From: Paracoccaceae bacterium
GTDB taxonomy: Bacteria > Pseudomonadota > Alphaproteobacteria > Rhodobacterales > Rhodobacteraceae
NCBI GenBank assembly: GCA_003567315.1
Contig: PWZT01000009.1
Coordinates: 1-37,625, forward strand
DNA length: 37,625 bases
Direction: 5' to 3'
The notes under the pieces: model-generated
What the model was told of the DNA's origin: nothing
Seen by the model: only the letters and a program-made list of their open reading frames with translations
The model's database searches: none
Position numbers and translations under genes: made by a program
Part shown: positions 1 through 8,049 of the stretch, piece after piece
How positions within the stretch are numbered: position 1 is the stretch's first letter
How the letters are laid out: each line of letters begins with the position of its first letter

Positions 1-1025
1 CGTTCCTCGAGCATATAGGCGAAATCCTCGCCGCCCATGTTGAACCCCGCCTCGAGACATTGCCCCGACACATTCTCGGCCACGCGGCGCGCATAATCGG
101 TCTGGGCCTGATGGTTCACCATCACCGGATAGCCCTCGACGAACTCCACTTCTGCCTTCGCGCCAAAAGCCGCGACGAGCCCATCACAAAGCGCATGCAG
201 CCGCTGTTCGGCGAGCGCACGTTGTTGCGGGGCGTGGGTGCGGATTGTGCCGCGCAGTTCTACGCGCTGGGGGATGACATTGAATGCCTCGCTATCGCTG
301 CGCACGCCGCAGACCGAAAACACGATATTCTCGGTTGGGTCCGCGTTGCGGCTTGCGATCGTCTGCAAGGCAAGGATGAGCTGGCTTGTGGCCATGACCG
401 GATCATATGTGACATGCGGCTTGGCGGCATGCCCACCCTTGCCCTCGATGGTAATGCGGAACTCGTCGCAGGCAGCGTAAAACGCGCCCTCGCGGATGTT
501 GAACTCACCGAGGGGGTGACCTGGGCGATTGTGCATCCCGTACACTTCCTCGATCCCGAAGCGCTCCATGAGGCCAGCGTCACACATGACCTTGGCCCCT
601 GCCCCGCCCTCTTCGGCGGGCTGGAAGATCACCGCAACCGTGCCGTCGAAATTGCGGGTTTCGCACAAGTATTTCGCGGCCCCCAGCAACATCGCGGTAT
701 GCCCGTCATGGCCACAGGCATGCATCTTGCCGTGATGCGTGGAGGCATAGGGGAGCCCGGTCGCCTCATGTATCGGCAAGGCGTCCATATCCGCGCGCAA
801 GCCGATCACGCGGCCGGATGTCTGCTTGCGGCCATGGATCAGCCCCACCAGCCCGGTCACGCCGATGCCTTCGACCACTTCATCGCATCCGAAGTCGCGC
901 AGCTTGTCGGCGACGATATGGGCGGTGCGGTGGCACTCGAAACGCAACTCGGGATGGGCATGAAAGTCGCGCCGCCACGCGGTTATTTCCGGCAACATTT
1001 CGGCAAAACGGTTTCGGATGGGCAT
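1..1025 (-). CDS. M20-family amidohydrolase (hippurate hydrolase / N-acyl amino acid amidohydrolase), 3' end cut by window
   Basis: Reading the minus strand from an ATG at 1025-1023 gives about 341 uninterrupted codons that run off the left edge, so the C-terminus (roughly 45 residues by family length) is missing. Family hallmarks are visible: LRADMDALP (about 77-84), HACGHDGHT (102-110), the paired glutamates in PAEEGGAG (138-139) and a late GGEDFAYML segment. These are the metal-binding and catalytic regions of M20 aminoacylase-like zinc/manganese hydrolases, which cleave N-acyl amino acids or hippurate-like amides in the cytoplasm. The substrate cannot be told from sequence. The 93 bp upstream of the start holds a small inverted repeat, GTCTA-N5-TAGAC (1054-1068), and no convincing promoter. 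The gene lies next to scpB on the same strand but has no functional link to it. Confidence 0.93.
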   Translation of the reverse strand, partial: MPIRNRFAEMLPEITAWRRDFHAHPELRFECHRTAHIVADKLRDFGCDEVVEGIGVTGLVGLIHGRKQTSGRVIGLRADMDALPIHEATGLPYASTHHGKMHACGHDGHTAMLLGAAKYLCETRNFDGTVAVIFQPAEEGGAGAKVMCDAGLMERFGIEEVYGMHNRPGHPLGEFNIREGAFYAACDEFRITIEGKGGHAAKPHVTYDPVMATSQLILALQTIASRNADPTENIVFSVCGVRSDSEAFNVIPQRVELRGTIRTHAPQQRALAEQRLHALCDGLVAAFGAKAEVEFVEGYPVMVNHQAQTDYARRVAENVSGQCLEAGFNMGGEDFAYMLEE

Positions 1026-1118
1026 GTGTCTCTATTTCCGGCCAAGCGTTCAAGTCTAAAACCTAGACCCCGCCCACGGCAAGAACAAGACCTGTCGGGC
1101 CGCCTGCCCAGAGGCTGC

Positions 1119-1775
1119 CTAATCTTCGAACAATTCGCTCTGTCCGGTCACTGCCTCGTCCTCTTCGGAAGGCTCCGGCGGCTGGCCGGGTGGCGGTCGG
1201 CTCTCGAGCAGCCCGGCCTCGCGCAGCTCCTTCAGGCCAGGCAGATCGCGCGCGCTCTCGAGGCCGAAATGATCGAGAAATTCCTCGGTCACAACGAAGG
1301 TGACCGGGCGACCCGGGGTCATGCGTCTGCGCCCAAGCCGGATCCAGTCAAGTTCCATGAGCTGGTCTATCGTGCCGCGCGAGACTGCGACACCGCGGAT
1401 TTCCTCGATCTCGGCGCGGGTGACGGGCTGGTGATAGGCGATGATCGCCAAGGTCTCGATTGCCGCGCGCGAGAGCTTGCGCGTCTCGACCCGCTCATTA
1501 TGCATCAGCCAACCGAGATCGGGCGCAGTGCGCAGCGCATAGCTGTCGCCCACCCGCACCAGATTCACACCGCGCCCGGCATAGCGCGAGCGCAGATGCG
1601 CCAGCGCCTCGGCCGCGTCAGAGCCCTGCGGCAGGCGCGCGCTGATCTGGGACAGGGAAAGGGGTTCGGCAGAGGCGAAAAGGATCGCCTCGATCATGCG
1701 TTCCTGCTCGGCCATGGGCGGCGCGCTGAAGAGCCCCGGGCCATCATCCTCATCTGAGCGCGCAGCATCTGTCAT
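1119..1775 (-). CDS. scpB: Segregation and condensation protein B (kleisin-associated winged-helix protein)
   Basis: The 218-aa product matches ScpB. After an acidic N-terminal tail comes RMIEAILFASAEPLSLSQI, the first winged-helix domain. The second winged helix contains ETLAIIAYHQPVTRAEIEEIRG and the typical GRPVTFVVTEEFLDHFGL. ScpB dimers bind ScpA and, with SMC, form the condensin that compacts and segregates the chromosome. I chose the ATG at 1775 because the longer reading frame runs back over scpA coding sequence and its extra residues do not resemble ScpB. The Shine-Dalgarno is weak. The scpA stop lies 7 bp upstream, so the two are probably co-transcribed and translationally linked. 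The acidic C-terminal tail (EPSEEDE) is common in the family. Confidence 0.93.
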   Translation of the reverse strand: MTDAARSDEDDGPGLFSAPPMAEQERMIEAILFASAEPLSLSQISARLPQGSDAAEALAHLRSRYAGRGVNLVRVGDSYALRTAPDLGWLMHNERVETRKLSRAAIETLAIIAYHQPVTRAEIEEIRGVAVSRGTIDQLMELDWIRLGRRRMTPGRPVTFVVTEEFLDHFGLESARDLPGLKELREAGLLESRPPPGQPPEPSEEDEAVTGQSELFED

Positions 1776-1782
1776 GGACGCA

Positions 1783-2565
1783 TCATTGCCCCAGCCGGCG
1801 CCGCAGATGCAAGGGGGCGAAAGTGTCCGATTGGCGCAATTCGATCCGCCCCTGTTTTGCAAGCTCCAGCGTGGCGGCGAAGGTGGAAGCGATAGCCGAG
1901 CGCTTGCGTGCCGGCGCCGAACGCCAGCCCTCGGGCAGGTATTGCTGCAGTGTGACCCAATCTGCAGCGCCCGGCACAAGCGTCATCAGCCGCTCCAGCG
2001 CAAGCTCATAGGGGTAGATATCCGAGCGATCGAACGCATAGGGGCGAAATTCATCGCGCGTGCGCAGCCGCGCATAGGCGCGCATGAGATCCAGAAGCGA
2101 GGCCTCGAACTTCGTCTTGCGATGCTCGGCGATGCCCTCTGGCGCGCCGCGCGCGAAGAAGTCGCGGCCTTTCTGGTCGCGTCCCATCAGCCGGGCGGAG
2201 GCCTCGCGCATGGCCTGCAGACGTTCGAGCTGGAAGGCCAGATGTGCCGCCAGCTCTGCCCCGGTGGGCCCTTCTTCCGCAGGGTCCGGCGGCAGCAGCA
2301 GGCGTGATTTCAGATAGGCGAGCCAGGCGGCCATGACCAGATAATCAGCCGCCAGTTCGATACGCAGCGCGCGTGCCTTCTCGACGAAATCCAGATATTG
2401 CTCTGCCAGGTCCAGCACCGAGATGCGGCGCAGATCGACTTTCTGGGTGCGCGACAAGGTCAGGAGCAGATCCAGCGGGCCCTCGAAGCCAGCCACATCC
2501 ACAATCAGCGCTTCTGCGGCGCGTCTTGTGGCCAGCTCTTGCTCATCTTCCCAGCTCTCGGACAT
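1783..2565 (-). CDS. scpA: Segregation and condensation protein A (kleisin)
   Basis: The 260-aa protein carries the ScpA signature FEGPLDLLLTLSRTQKVDL near residues 27-45 and the second helical region AAWLAYLKSRLLLPPD. A C-terminal winged helix would bind the SMC head. ScpA is the kleisin bridging SMC heads and binding ScpB. The ATG at 2565 (MSESWEDE) is preferred because GAGCAGGTG lies just upstream. An ATG 18 codons further up has no better site and adds a Cys/Arg-rich stretch foreign to the family. scpB follows after 7 bp. Unlike many Rhodobacteraceae, no nagZ precedes scpA here. The next gene upstream is ribE. Confidence 0.93.
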   Translation of the reverse strand: MSESWEDEQELATRRAAEALIVDVAGFEGPLDLLLTLSRTQKVDLRRISVLDLAEQYLDFVEKARALRIELAADYLVMAAWLAYLKSRLLLPPDPAEEGPTGAELAAHLAFQLERLQAMREASARLMGRDQKGRDFFARGAPEGIAEHRKTKFEASLLDLMRAYARLRTRDEFRPYAFDRSDIYPYELALERLMTLVPGAADWVTLQQYLPEGWRSAPARKRSAIASTFAATLELAKQGRIELRQSDTFAPLHLRRRLGQ

Positions 2566-2649
2566 GGCACCTGCTCTTTCGCGAAAACAGGATAGCCCGG
2601 CCCGGCGCAACATGTCCATGCGGATCGGCTTGCGTCAAGCCTCCAGAGG

Positions 2650-3243
2650 CTATCGCGCCTCCCATTCGCGCAGGCGCGCGACGTAGCGCGCCAGCGTGTC
2701 GATCTCCAGATTGATCCTGTCACCAAGCACCGTGTCGCCCCAATTCGTCACCTGTTTGGTATGCGGGATCAGATTGACACCAAATTCAGCGCCTTCGACC
2801 TCATTGACCGTCAGCGATGTCCCATTAAGCGCAATAGAGCCCTTGGGCGCAATGAACCCGGCCAGAGCCTCTGGCGCGCGCAACCGCAGCCGCGTGCTGT
2901 CGCCTTCATGCGCAAGCCCCACCACCTCGGCGACGCCATCGACATGACCGGAGACGATATGCCCGCCAAGCTCATCGCCCAGGCGCAGCGCGCGCTCGAG
3001 ATTGACCCGGCGGCCTTCCACCCACTTGCCGAGATTGGTTTTCGAAACCGTCTCGGCTGAAACCTGAACTTCATACCAGTCTGGCCCCTTGTCGACCACG
3101 GTCAGGCAGACGCCATCCGAGGCGATCGAGGCACCAAGATCCACGCTCGACATGTCATAAGCGGTTCCGATCCGCGCGCGCAGATCGCCTTCCTGATGCA
3201 GGCTGCGCACGGTGCCTATATCTGTTACGATGCCTGTGAACAT
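2650..3243 (-). CDS. ribE: Riboflavin synthase, alpha subunit
   Basis: The 197-aa protein begins with the invariant MFTGIV and shows the internally repeated lumazine-binding domains: a first half with SDGVCLTVV and GGHIVSGHVDG, and a second half with IALNGTSLTVNEV and GVNLIPHT. Riboflavin synthase dismutates two 6,7-dimethyl-8-ribityllumazine molecules to riboflavin plus a pyrimidinedione in the cytoplasm. Length and motifs are those of a full-length enzyme. An AGAGGG Shine-Dalgarno precedes the start. Other riboflavin genes (ribD, ribB, ribH) are not in the window. Upstream is a 177-bp divergent region shared with the capsule locus; downstream is scpA after about 84 bp. Confidence 0.96.
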   Translation of the reverse strand: MFTGIVTDIGTVRSLHQEGDLRARIGTAYDMSSVDLGASIASDGVCLTVVDKGPDWYEVQVSAETVSKTNLGKWVEGRRVNLERALRLGDELGGHIVSGHVDGVAEVVGLAHEGDSTRLRLRAPEALAGFIAPKGSIALNGTSLTVNEVEGAEFGVNLIPHTKQVTNWGDTVLGDRINLEIDTLARYVARLREWEAR

Positions 3244-3420
3244 GTGCCCTCTTGCTGGCTGCGCGGAGATGTCGTTAGCTAGACTGTGCGCCTCGATTTT
3301 TCAAGCAGGCCACAAAACCAACGCATTTTTTCCTCATCTACTCCCGGTTTCGAGGCCAAGACTGACAGTTGATTTACGATAATAGTCTATGCACGATGCA
3401 GGTGAATACAGGTCCGTCCA
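3244..3420. promoter_or_regulatory. Divergent intergenic region between ribE and the KpsS-like gene
   Basis: This 177-bp, relatively AT-rich stretch must hold promoters for ribE (leftward) and the capsule gene (rightward). On the plus strand GATAAT (3378-3383) is a good -10 match, but no convincing -35 lies at the right distance. TTGATT (3369-3374) and CTGACA (3362-3367) are alternatives without a good partner. Two inverted repeats are visible: TGCA-CGA-TGCA (3390-3400) and a widely spaced pair GCCTCGA (3290-3296) / TCGAGGC (3350-3356). The KpsS-like ATG at 3421 has only a distant AGG as ribosome site, so its translation may be weak. Promoter assignment here is tentative. Confidence 0.4.
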
Positions 3421-4710
3421 ATGGCACCCAATGGTGACGACAAGCGTTTTCTGTTGCTTCAAGGACCACATGGCTGGTTCTTCAACCGTCTGAGCAACGG
3501 TCTGCGCGCGGCGGGCGCGACTGTTTGGCGCGTTGGTTTCAATCAGGGCGATGCGTTGTTCTGGCGGGACAAGGCCCATTACATCGCCTACACGCAGTCG
3601 CCGGAGCATTGGCCGGAACGGCTGCGCGAGATCATCGCCGAGCGGGAGATCACCGATATCGTCCTTTACGGCGATGTGCGACCAATTCATGCGCAAGCAA
3701 TCGAAATCGCGCGGGAACTTGGCTTGCGCATCCATGTTTTCGAGGAAGGATATCTGCGCCCCTACTGGGTCACCTATGAGCGCGACGGCGCCAACGGGAA
3801 TTCCCGGCTGATGGATATCGATGTCGCACAGATGCGCAAGGCGCTCGAAAAATACGATCTGGAACTGCCGGACCCGCCCGCGCATTGGGGCGACATGCGC
3901 CAGCACATTTTCTACGGCGCGCTCTATCATTTCGCTGTCATGGCGCTGAACCGCAAATACCGCAATTTCAAACCGCATCGTGACCTGACCGTCACGCAGG
4001 AGTTCAAGCTCTATTTGAAGCGGCTTTGGCTGATGCCGCTGCATTCTCTGGAGCGCCGCATTGCAAGTTGGCGTGTCCGCAACGGCGGTTTTCCGTATCA
4101 TCTGGTATTGCTGCAACTGGAACATGACTCCAGCTTCCGCGCCCATAGTCCCTTTTCGTCGCAGACCGAGTTTCTGGAAAAGGTGTTCCGGAACTTCGCG
4201 ACAGGCGCGCCGCGGCACCACCATCTGGTGATCAAGGCGCATCCGCTGGAGGATGGGCGCGCCCAGGTGCGGAGCGCAGTTCGCGAATTGACGCGCCAGT
4301 ATGATCTGCAAGGCCGTGTTCATTTCCTGCGGGGCGGGAAACTGGCGCAACTGCTGAACCACGCGCGATCTGCCGTGACGGTTAACTCCACGGCCGCGCA
4401 GCAGGTGCTCTGGCGCGGCATGCCGTTGCGGATTTTTGGGCGCGCGGTCTACGACAAGCCCGAATTCGTGTCACAGCAGCCATTGAAGCAGTTTTTCGCG
4501 CGGCCAGAGCGACCGGACGCACGCGCCTACCGGGACTACCGTCATTTCCTGCTTGAAACCTCGCAAATCCCGGGTGGCTTCTATTCCATCGGCGGGCGGC
4601 GCCAACTCATGCGTCATGTGGTCGATCTGATGCTCGCGAGAGACGACCCCTACACGGCGCTCATCTGCGGTGACGCAACTCCAAGGCAACAGTTGCGGAT
4701 GGTGCGTTAG
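3421..4710 (+). CDS. kpsS: KpsS-like capsule polysaccharide glycosyltransferase (beta-Kdo linker transferase)
   Basis: The 429-aa cytoplasmic protein shows the KpsS/LipB pattern: FLLLQGPHGWFF near the N-terminus (about 10-21), DIVLYGDVRPIH (79-90), EEGYLRPYWVT (108-118), KAHPLEDGR, and a late TVNSTAAQQVLWRGMPLRIFG segment equivalent to the nucleotide-sugar-binding half of a GT-B-like fold. In the well-studied Gram-negative group 2 systems KpsS adds the first Kdo to phosphatidylglycerol and KpsC extends the poly-Kdo linker on which ABC-exported capsules are built. Same-strand neighbours are a Wza-type exporter and a KpsC-like protein, which supports the assignment. Its end lies 91 bp before the exporter start, with a candidate separate promoter between them. 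The exact sugar transferred is inferred from the family. Confidence 0.88.
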   Translation: MAPNGDDKRFLLLQGPHGWFFNRLSNGLRAAGATVWRVGFNQGDALFWRDKAHYIAYTQSPEHWPERLREIIAEREITDIVLYGDVRPIHAQAIEIARELGLRIHVFEEGYLRPYWVTYERDGANGNSRLMDIDVAQMRKALEKYDLELPDPPAHWGDMRQHIFYGALYHFAVMALNRKYRNFKPHRDLTVTQEFKLYLKRLWLMPLHSLERRIASWRVRNGGFPYHLVLLQLEHDSSFRAHSPFSSQTEFLEKVFRNFATGAPRHHHLVIKAHPLEDGRAQVRSAVRELTRQYDLQGRVHFLRGGKLAQLLNHARSAVTVNSTAAQQVLWRGMPLRIFGRAVYDKPEFVSQQPLKQFFARPERPDARAYRDYRHFLLETSQIPGGFYSIGGRRQLMRHVVDLMLARDDPYTALICGDATPRQQLRMVR

Positions 4711-4730
4711 GGGGCTGTCCATTTCTTGCC

Positions 4731-4759
4731 TTGGCGTTTGGGCCCAAAACCTGTATTGT
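4731..4759 (+). promoter_or_regulatory. Candidate sigma70 promoter with palindromic spacer before the exporter gene
   Basis: TTGGCG (4731-4736) and TATTGT (4754-4759) are separated by exactly 17 bp and each match four of six consensus positions. The spacer contains a perfect 12-bp palindrome, TTTGGGCCCAAA (4737-4748). A strong AGGAG (4789-4793) and GTG start (4802) follow. The arrangement suggests the exporter and KpsC-like genes can be transcribed independently of the KpsS-like gene, possibly under a dimeric repressor sitting between -35 and -10. This is a pattern call only; no transcript start is known. Confidence 0.5.
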
Positions 4760-4801
4760 GAAGAAAAATCAGAGGCATTTCCTTCAACAGGAGCCCGAGC
4801 A

Positions 4802-5932
4802 GTGTTCAAATCTTCCATGTCATGGGGCCTCAGGCTGCCCCTAATGCTGATTGTTGTGGCGCTTGCGTCCTGCACAATATCGCGCGACGGCCCGTCGAAG
4901 CGAGAAATTTTCGCGGGCTCCGTCATGCAGTCCGGTGACGCGCATATCATCATGGTCAACAAACGTGTGTCACAAGCAGCGAACCGGCCGGAAGCCCTTG
5001 GCTTCAGCCATGCCCTGCGTTCCGGCGCGCTGCTGGGCGGAGATACGATCCGCCCCGGCGATGTGATCCGCCTGAATGTCTATGAAAACGTGCCCGAGGG
5101 TCTCCTCGCGCCGGGCGAAGCCAACAATGCGGTTATCGAAGAGATCCAGGTCGGCGATGACGGTTTCGTCTTCGTCCCCTATGCCGGGCGCGTTCGCGCC
5201 GCCGGGCAAACCCCGGATGCCTTGCGCCGCACGCTTACCGAGTCGCTTGATGAGCAAACGCCCGATCCGCAAGTCGTGGTCTCACGCCTGCAAGGCGATG
5301 GCTCCACTGTGTCGGTGAGTGGGGATGTGAACGGCCAGGGCGTCTACCCGATCACCCGCGCGAGCAACCGTCTTAGTTCCATGATCGCCACTGCCGGAGG
5401 CATCGCGGTCCCGCTTGAAACCGCGCAGGTGCTCGTGACGCGCGGGAACCGGCAGGACAAGGCGTGGTTGGAGGACATCTATTCGGACACGTCGCTTGAT
5501 ATCGCCCTGCGCGGTGGCGACCGGGTGCTCGTGCGCTCGGACCAGCGTTCGTTCTCGGTTCTTGGCGCCACTGGCTCCGTCGATCGCATGGTCTTCGACA
5601 CGCGCGATATATCGGCGATTGATGCGCTCGCCATGGTCGGCGGGCTGGACCCGTTTCGCGCCGATCCGACTGGTGTCTTTATCTTTCGCGATGAAGTCCC
5701 CGAGGTTGCAACAGAGATTCTTGGCATTGGACAGTTCGTCAGCGATGTGCGCTTTGTCTATGTGCTCGATCTGACAGCGCCCACGGGCATGTTCAACGCG
5801 CGCGATTTCAAGGTCCGCGATGGCGATACGATCTTCGTGACCGAGGCGAATTCCGTCCTCTGGGCCCGCCAGATATCCGCCCTGACCGGGTCTCTGTCCG
5901 CAGCAGGCGCAGTGCGCAGCGCGGTCGACTGA
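4802..5932 (+). CDS. Wza/KpsD-type polysaccharide export outer-membrane lipoprotein
   Basis: The 376-aa product starts with a lipoprotein signal: a hydrophobic stretch ending in LASC with Cys24 as the acylation site. A polysaccharide-export domain follows (IRPGDVIRLNVYE, then GDDGFVFVPYAGRVRAAG), then SLBB-type repeats (VSVSGDVNGQGVYPI; SVLGATGSVDRMVFD) and a last VRDGDTIFVTEAN motif. Proteins of this family form the octameric outer-membrane channel for capsule or exopolysaccharide. I chose GTG 4802 because AGGAG lies 8 bp upstream. A longer frame from 4670 overlaps the KpsS-like gene and would bury the signal peptide. At 376 residues it is much shorter than E. coli KpsD and nearer Wza in size. 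The KpsC-like gene starts 8 bp downstream. Confidence 0.9.
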   Translation: MFKSSMSWGLRLPLMLIVVALASCTISRDGPSKREIFAGSVMQSGDAHIIMVNKRVSQAANRPEALGFSHALRSGALLGGDTIRPGDVIRLNVYENVPEGLLAPGEANNAVIEEIQVGDDGFVFVPYAGRVRAAGQTPDALRRTLTESLDEQTPDPQVVVSRLQGDGSTVSVSGDVNGQGVYPITRASNRLSSMIATAGGIAVPLETAQVLVTRGNRQDKAWLEDIYSDTSLDIALRGGDRVLVRSDQRSFSVLGATGSVDRMVFDTRDISAIDALAMVGGLDPFRADPTGVFIFRDEVPEVATEILGIGQFVSDVRFVYVLDLTAPTGMFNARDFKVRDGDTIFVTEANSVLWARQISALTGSLSAAGAVRSAVD

Positions 5933-5940
5933 TCGCTGGC

Positions 5941-7959
5941 ATGAACGACGCAGGAACCACGCCGGTCTTTGCCTATACTGGTGGGTTTCTGGGTCCGGGT
6001 CGCCCGGCGCGCCGTATCCGGCGCATCCTTGAGCTTGCAGGCCATAAGGTGCGTCTTGGCTGGCCGGGACGCTCCGATCTGATCGCGGCCTGGGGGCACG
6101 CAAAACACGCCAAGCGTGCCGAAAAGATAGCCGCGCGGACGGGCGCCGGGATGTTGCGCGTGGAAGATGCCTTTTTGCGCTCGCTCTTTCCCGGTCGCGA
6201 CGGAGAACCGACACTTGGGCTCCTGATCGACCGGCAGGGCATCTACTATGACCCCTCGAAGCCGTCGGATCTGGAAAGCTTGCTGGCAACGCATCCCTTC
6301 GATGATCACGCGCTCATGGAGCGCGCCCGCCTTGGCATGGCAAGGCTCAAGGCACTGGAATTGTCGAAATACGCGGCCTTCGATCCTGATCTCCCTCCCC
6401 CCGCGCCGGGATATGTGCTCATTATCGACCAGGTCCGCGGCGATGCCTCACTGCGGCACGGCGGGCTCGATGGCCCGATCGGGGATCATGTGTTTCGCGA
6501 GATGCTGGTACAGGCGCAGATCGATTTTCCCGGCTCCCGGATCGTGATCCGAACACATCCGGAGACAAGCCGGGGCCACAGGGCCGGTTATTTCTCCGAT
6601 CAGGATATGCGCGGGGAACAGATTACCCTACTGCGGGACAATGTCTCGCCGTGGGCGCTGCTCGACGGCGCAATCGCCGTCTATACAGTCTCGTCGCAAC
6701 TCGGGTTCGAGGCGATTTTCGCGGGCCATCGTCCGCGCGTCTTCGGGCTACCGTTCTATGCCGGATGGGGGCTGACCGACGATCAGATCCCGCATCCACG
6801 TCGCAGGCGCAGATTGACGCGCGCCCAGCTTTTCGCCGCGACGATGCTGATCTATCCGAAATGGTATGACCCCTGCCGCGACAAGTTGTGCCGCTTCGAG
6901 GATGTCGTGGATCACTTCGAGGCACTCACCCGCGCCTGGCGCGAAGATAACAAGGGCTATGTCGCCCTCAATATGCGGCTCTGGAAGCGCCCGCATCTTC
7001 AGGCGTTTTTCGGGCAATGGAAACGCCTGCGTTTCGCCCGCGCGGCCGCGCAAACTCCTGTCGCAGACTGCCGATACCTTGTCTGGGGGGCCTCCAACGC
7101 GCCCGAGGGCGCAATCCATCTCGAGGATGGATTTCTGCGCTCGCGCGGTCTTGGCGCCGAACTGACTCCGCCCCTTTCGCTCATCCGCGACGAGCTGGGC
7201 ATCTATTTCGACCCGACACGCCCCTCGCACCTCGAAGCCCTGCTCGCCGCCCCCTTGCCCCGCGGAGGCGAAGAGCGCGCCAATGCCCTGATCGCCACGA
7301 TCCGCGCGCAGGGGGTGAGCAAATACAATCTTTCCGGCGCGGCGCCGGATTTACCGCAGGGTCACCGTATCCTTGTGCCTGGTCAGGTCGAAGATGATGC
7401 CTCGATCCGGCTGGGCGCCGCCGAGATTTCCACCAACCTCGCCCTGTTGGAGGCGACCCGGGCACATAACCCCGAGGCCGTGATCATTTACAAACCCCAT
7501 CCAGATGTCGAATGCGGGCTTCGCCCGGGCGCGGTTACCCGCGAAGACGCGCTGCGCTTCGCTGATTGCATCGTATCGGACTGTGACCCCGCCGGCCTGT
7601 TTGAGCAGGTGCAGGAGGTCTGGACGATCACCTCGACACTGGGCTTCGAGGCTTTGCTGCGCGGCGTCAAGGTCACCACCTTCGGTGCGCCATTCTACGC
7701 CGGCTGGGGCCTCACGCGCGACTTGGGGCAAATCCCCTCACGGCGCACGGCCCGCCCCTCGCTCGCGGCTTTCGCCCATGCCGCCCTCATCGCCTATCCG
7801 CGCTATCTCGACCCGGTCTCACGCTTGCCCTGCCCGCCTGAAGTCGCCCTTGAACGGCTGATCAAGGACGAGGTGCCCCGCTCCCCCGGATTGCGCGCCC
7901 TTGCCAAGCTGCAGGGAGTGCTTGCCAGCCAGTCCTGGATATGGCAGACGCGCACGTAA
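5941..7959 (+). CDS. kpsC: KpsC-like capsule polysaccharide protein with two tandem Kdo-transferase modules
   Basis: The 672-aa cytoplasmic protein is visibly duplicated. VEDAFLRS (74-81) recurs as LEDGFLRS (394-401), giving a repeat offset of 320 residues. GIYYDPSKPSDLESLL recurs as GIYFDPTRPSHLEALL, DQVRGDASLR as GQVEDDASIR, and FGLPFYAGWGLTDD as FGAPFYAGWGLTRD. This is the architecture of KpsC, whose two modules alternately add beta-2,4 and beta-2,7 Kdo to build the poly-Kdo linker of ABC-exported capsules. The gene starts 8 bp after the exporter gene and is likely co-transcribed with it. Its 3' end converges on rnj. No kpsM, kpsT or kpsE, nor Kdo-supply genes, lie in the window, so the locus depends on genes elsewhere. 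Confidence 0.93.
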   Translation: MNDAGTTPVFAYTGGFLGPGRPARRIRRILELAGHKVRLGWPGRSDLIAAWGHAKHAKRAEKIAARTGAGMLRVEDAFLRSLFPGRDGEPTLGLLIDRQGIYYDPSKPSDLESLLATHPFDDHALMERARLGMARLKALELSKYAAFDPDLPPPAPGYVLIIDQVRGDASLRHGGLDGPIGDHVFREMLVQAQIDFPGSRIVIRTHPETSRGHRAGYFSDQDMRGEQITLLRDNVSPWALLDGAIAVYTVSSQLGFEAIFAGHRPRVFGLPFYAGWGLTDDQIPHPRRRRRLTRAQLFAATMLIYPKWYDPCRDKLCRFEDVVDHFEALTRAWREDNKGYVALNMRLWKRPHLQAFFGQWKRLRFARAAAQTPVADCRYLVWGASNAPEGAIHLEDGFLRSRGLGAELTPPLSLIRDELGIYFDPTRPSHLEALLAAPLPRGGEERANALIATIRAQGVSKYNLSGAAPDLPQGHRILVPGQVEDDASIRLGAAEISTNLALLEATRAHNPEAVIIYKPHPDVECGLRPGAVTREDALRFADCIVSDCDPAGLFEQVQEVWTITSTLGFEALLRGVKVTTFGAPFYAGWGLTRDLGQIPSRRTARPSLAAFAHAALIAYPRYLDPVSRLPCPPEVALERLIKDEVPRSPGLRALAKLQGVLASQSWIWQTRT

Positions 7960-7974
7960 ACCTTCGGGGGGCCA

Positions 7975-8030
7975 CAGCCGCAGGCTGGGCGGGGGCGCAG
8001 CCCCCTGACAAAAGGCTTGGCCGCAAGGCC
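7975..8030. terminator. Three tandem hairpins at the convergent kpsC-like / rnj junction
   Basis: The 90-bp gap between two converging genes contains three perfect stem-loops in a row: CAGCC-GCA-GGCTG (7975-7987), GGGGGC-GCA-GCCCCC (7991-8005) and GGCC-GCAA-GGCC (8019-8030). Read on the minus strand, the last is followed within five bases by a TTTT run, as expected for a terminator of rnj. On the plus strand the middle stem is followed by an A-rich stretch rather than T. A bidirectional terminator is the likeliest role. The GC-rich stem with a GCA loop also resembles intergenic repeat units common in GC-rich alphaproteobacteria. Confidence 0.55.
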
Positions 8031-8049
8031 GCAATTCGGTCAGACTAGG

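Noticed and set aside
60-1757. A 565-codon plus-strand open frame opposite the M20 and scpB genes
   Set aside because: It is antisense to two well-conserved families and its translation is His/Arg/Asp-rich without any recognisable domain, as expected from GC-rich antisense frames.
1776-1979. Extended N-terminus for scpB
   Set aside because: The extra 68 codons lie over scpA coding sequence in another frame and do not resemble ScpB.
3371-3383. TTTACGATAAT upstream of the KpsS-like gene as a LiuR-type box
   Set aside because: Only one half-site is present and the downstream gene is not a branched-chain catabolism gene.
3334-4362. A 342-codon minus-strand frame opposite the KpsS-like gene
   Set aside because: It is the antisense shadow of a well-recognised gene and has no known motif.
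4670-4801. Extended start for the Wza-type lipoprotein
   Set aside because: It overlaps the KpsS-like gene and would place 44 residues before the lipoprotein signal; GTG 4802 has AGGAG at ideal spacing.
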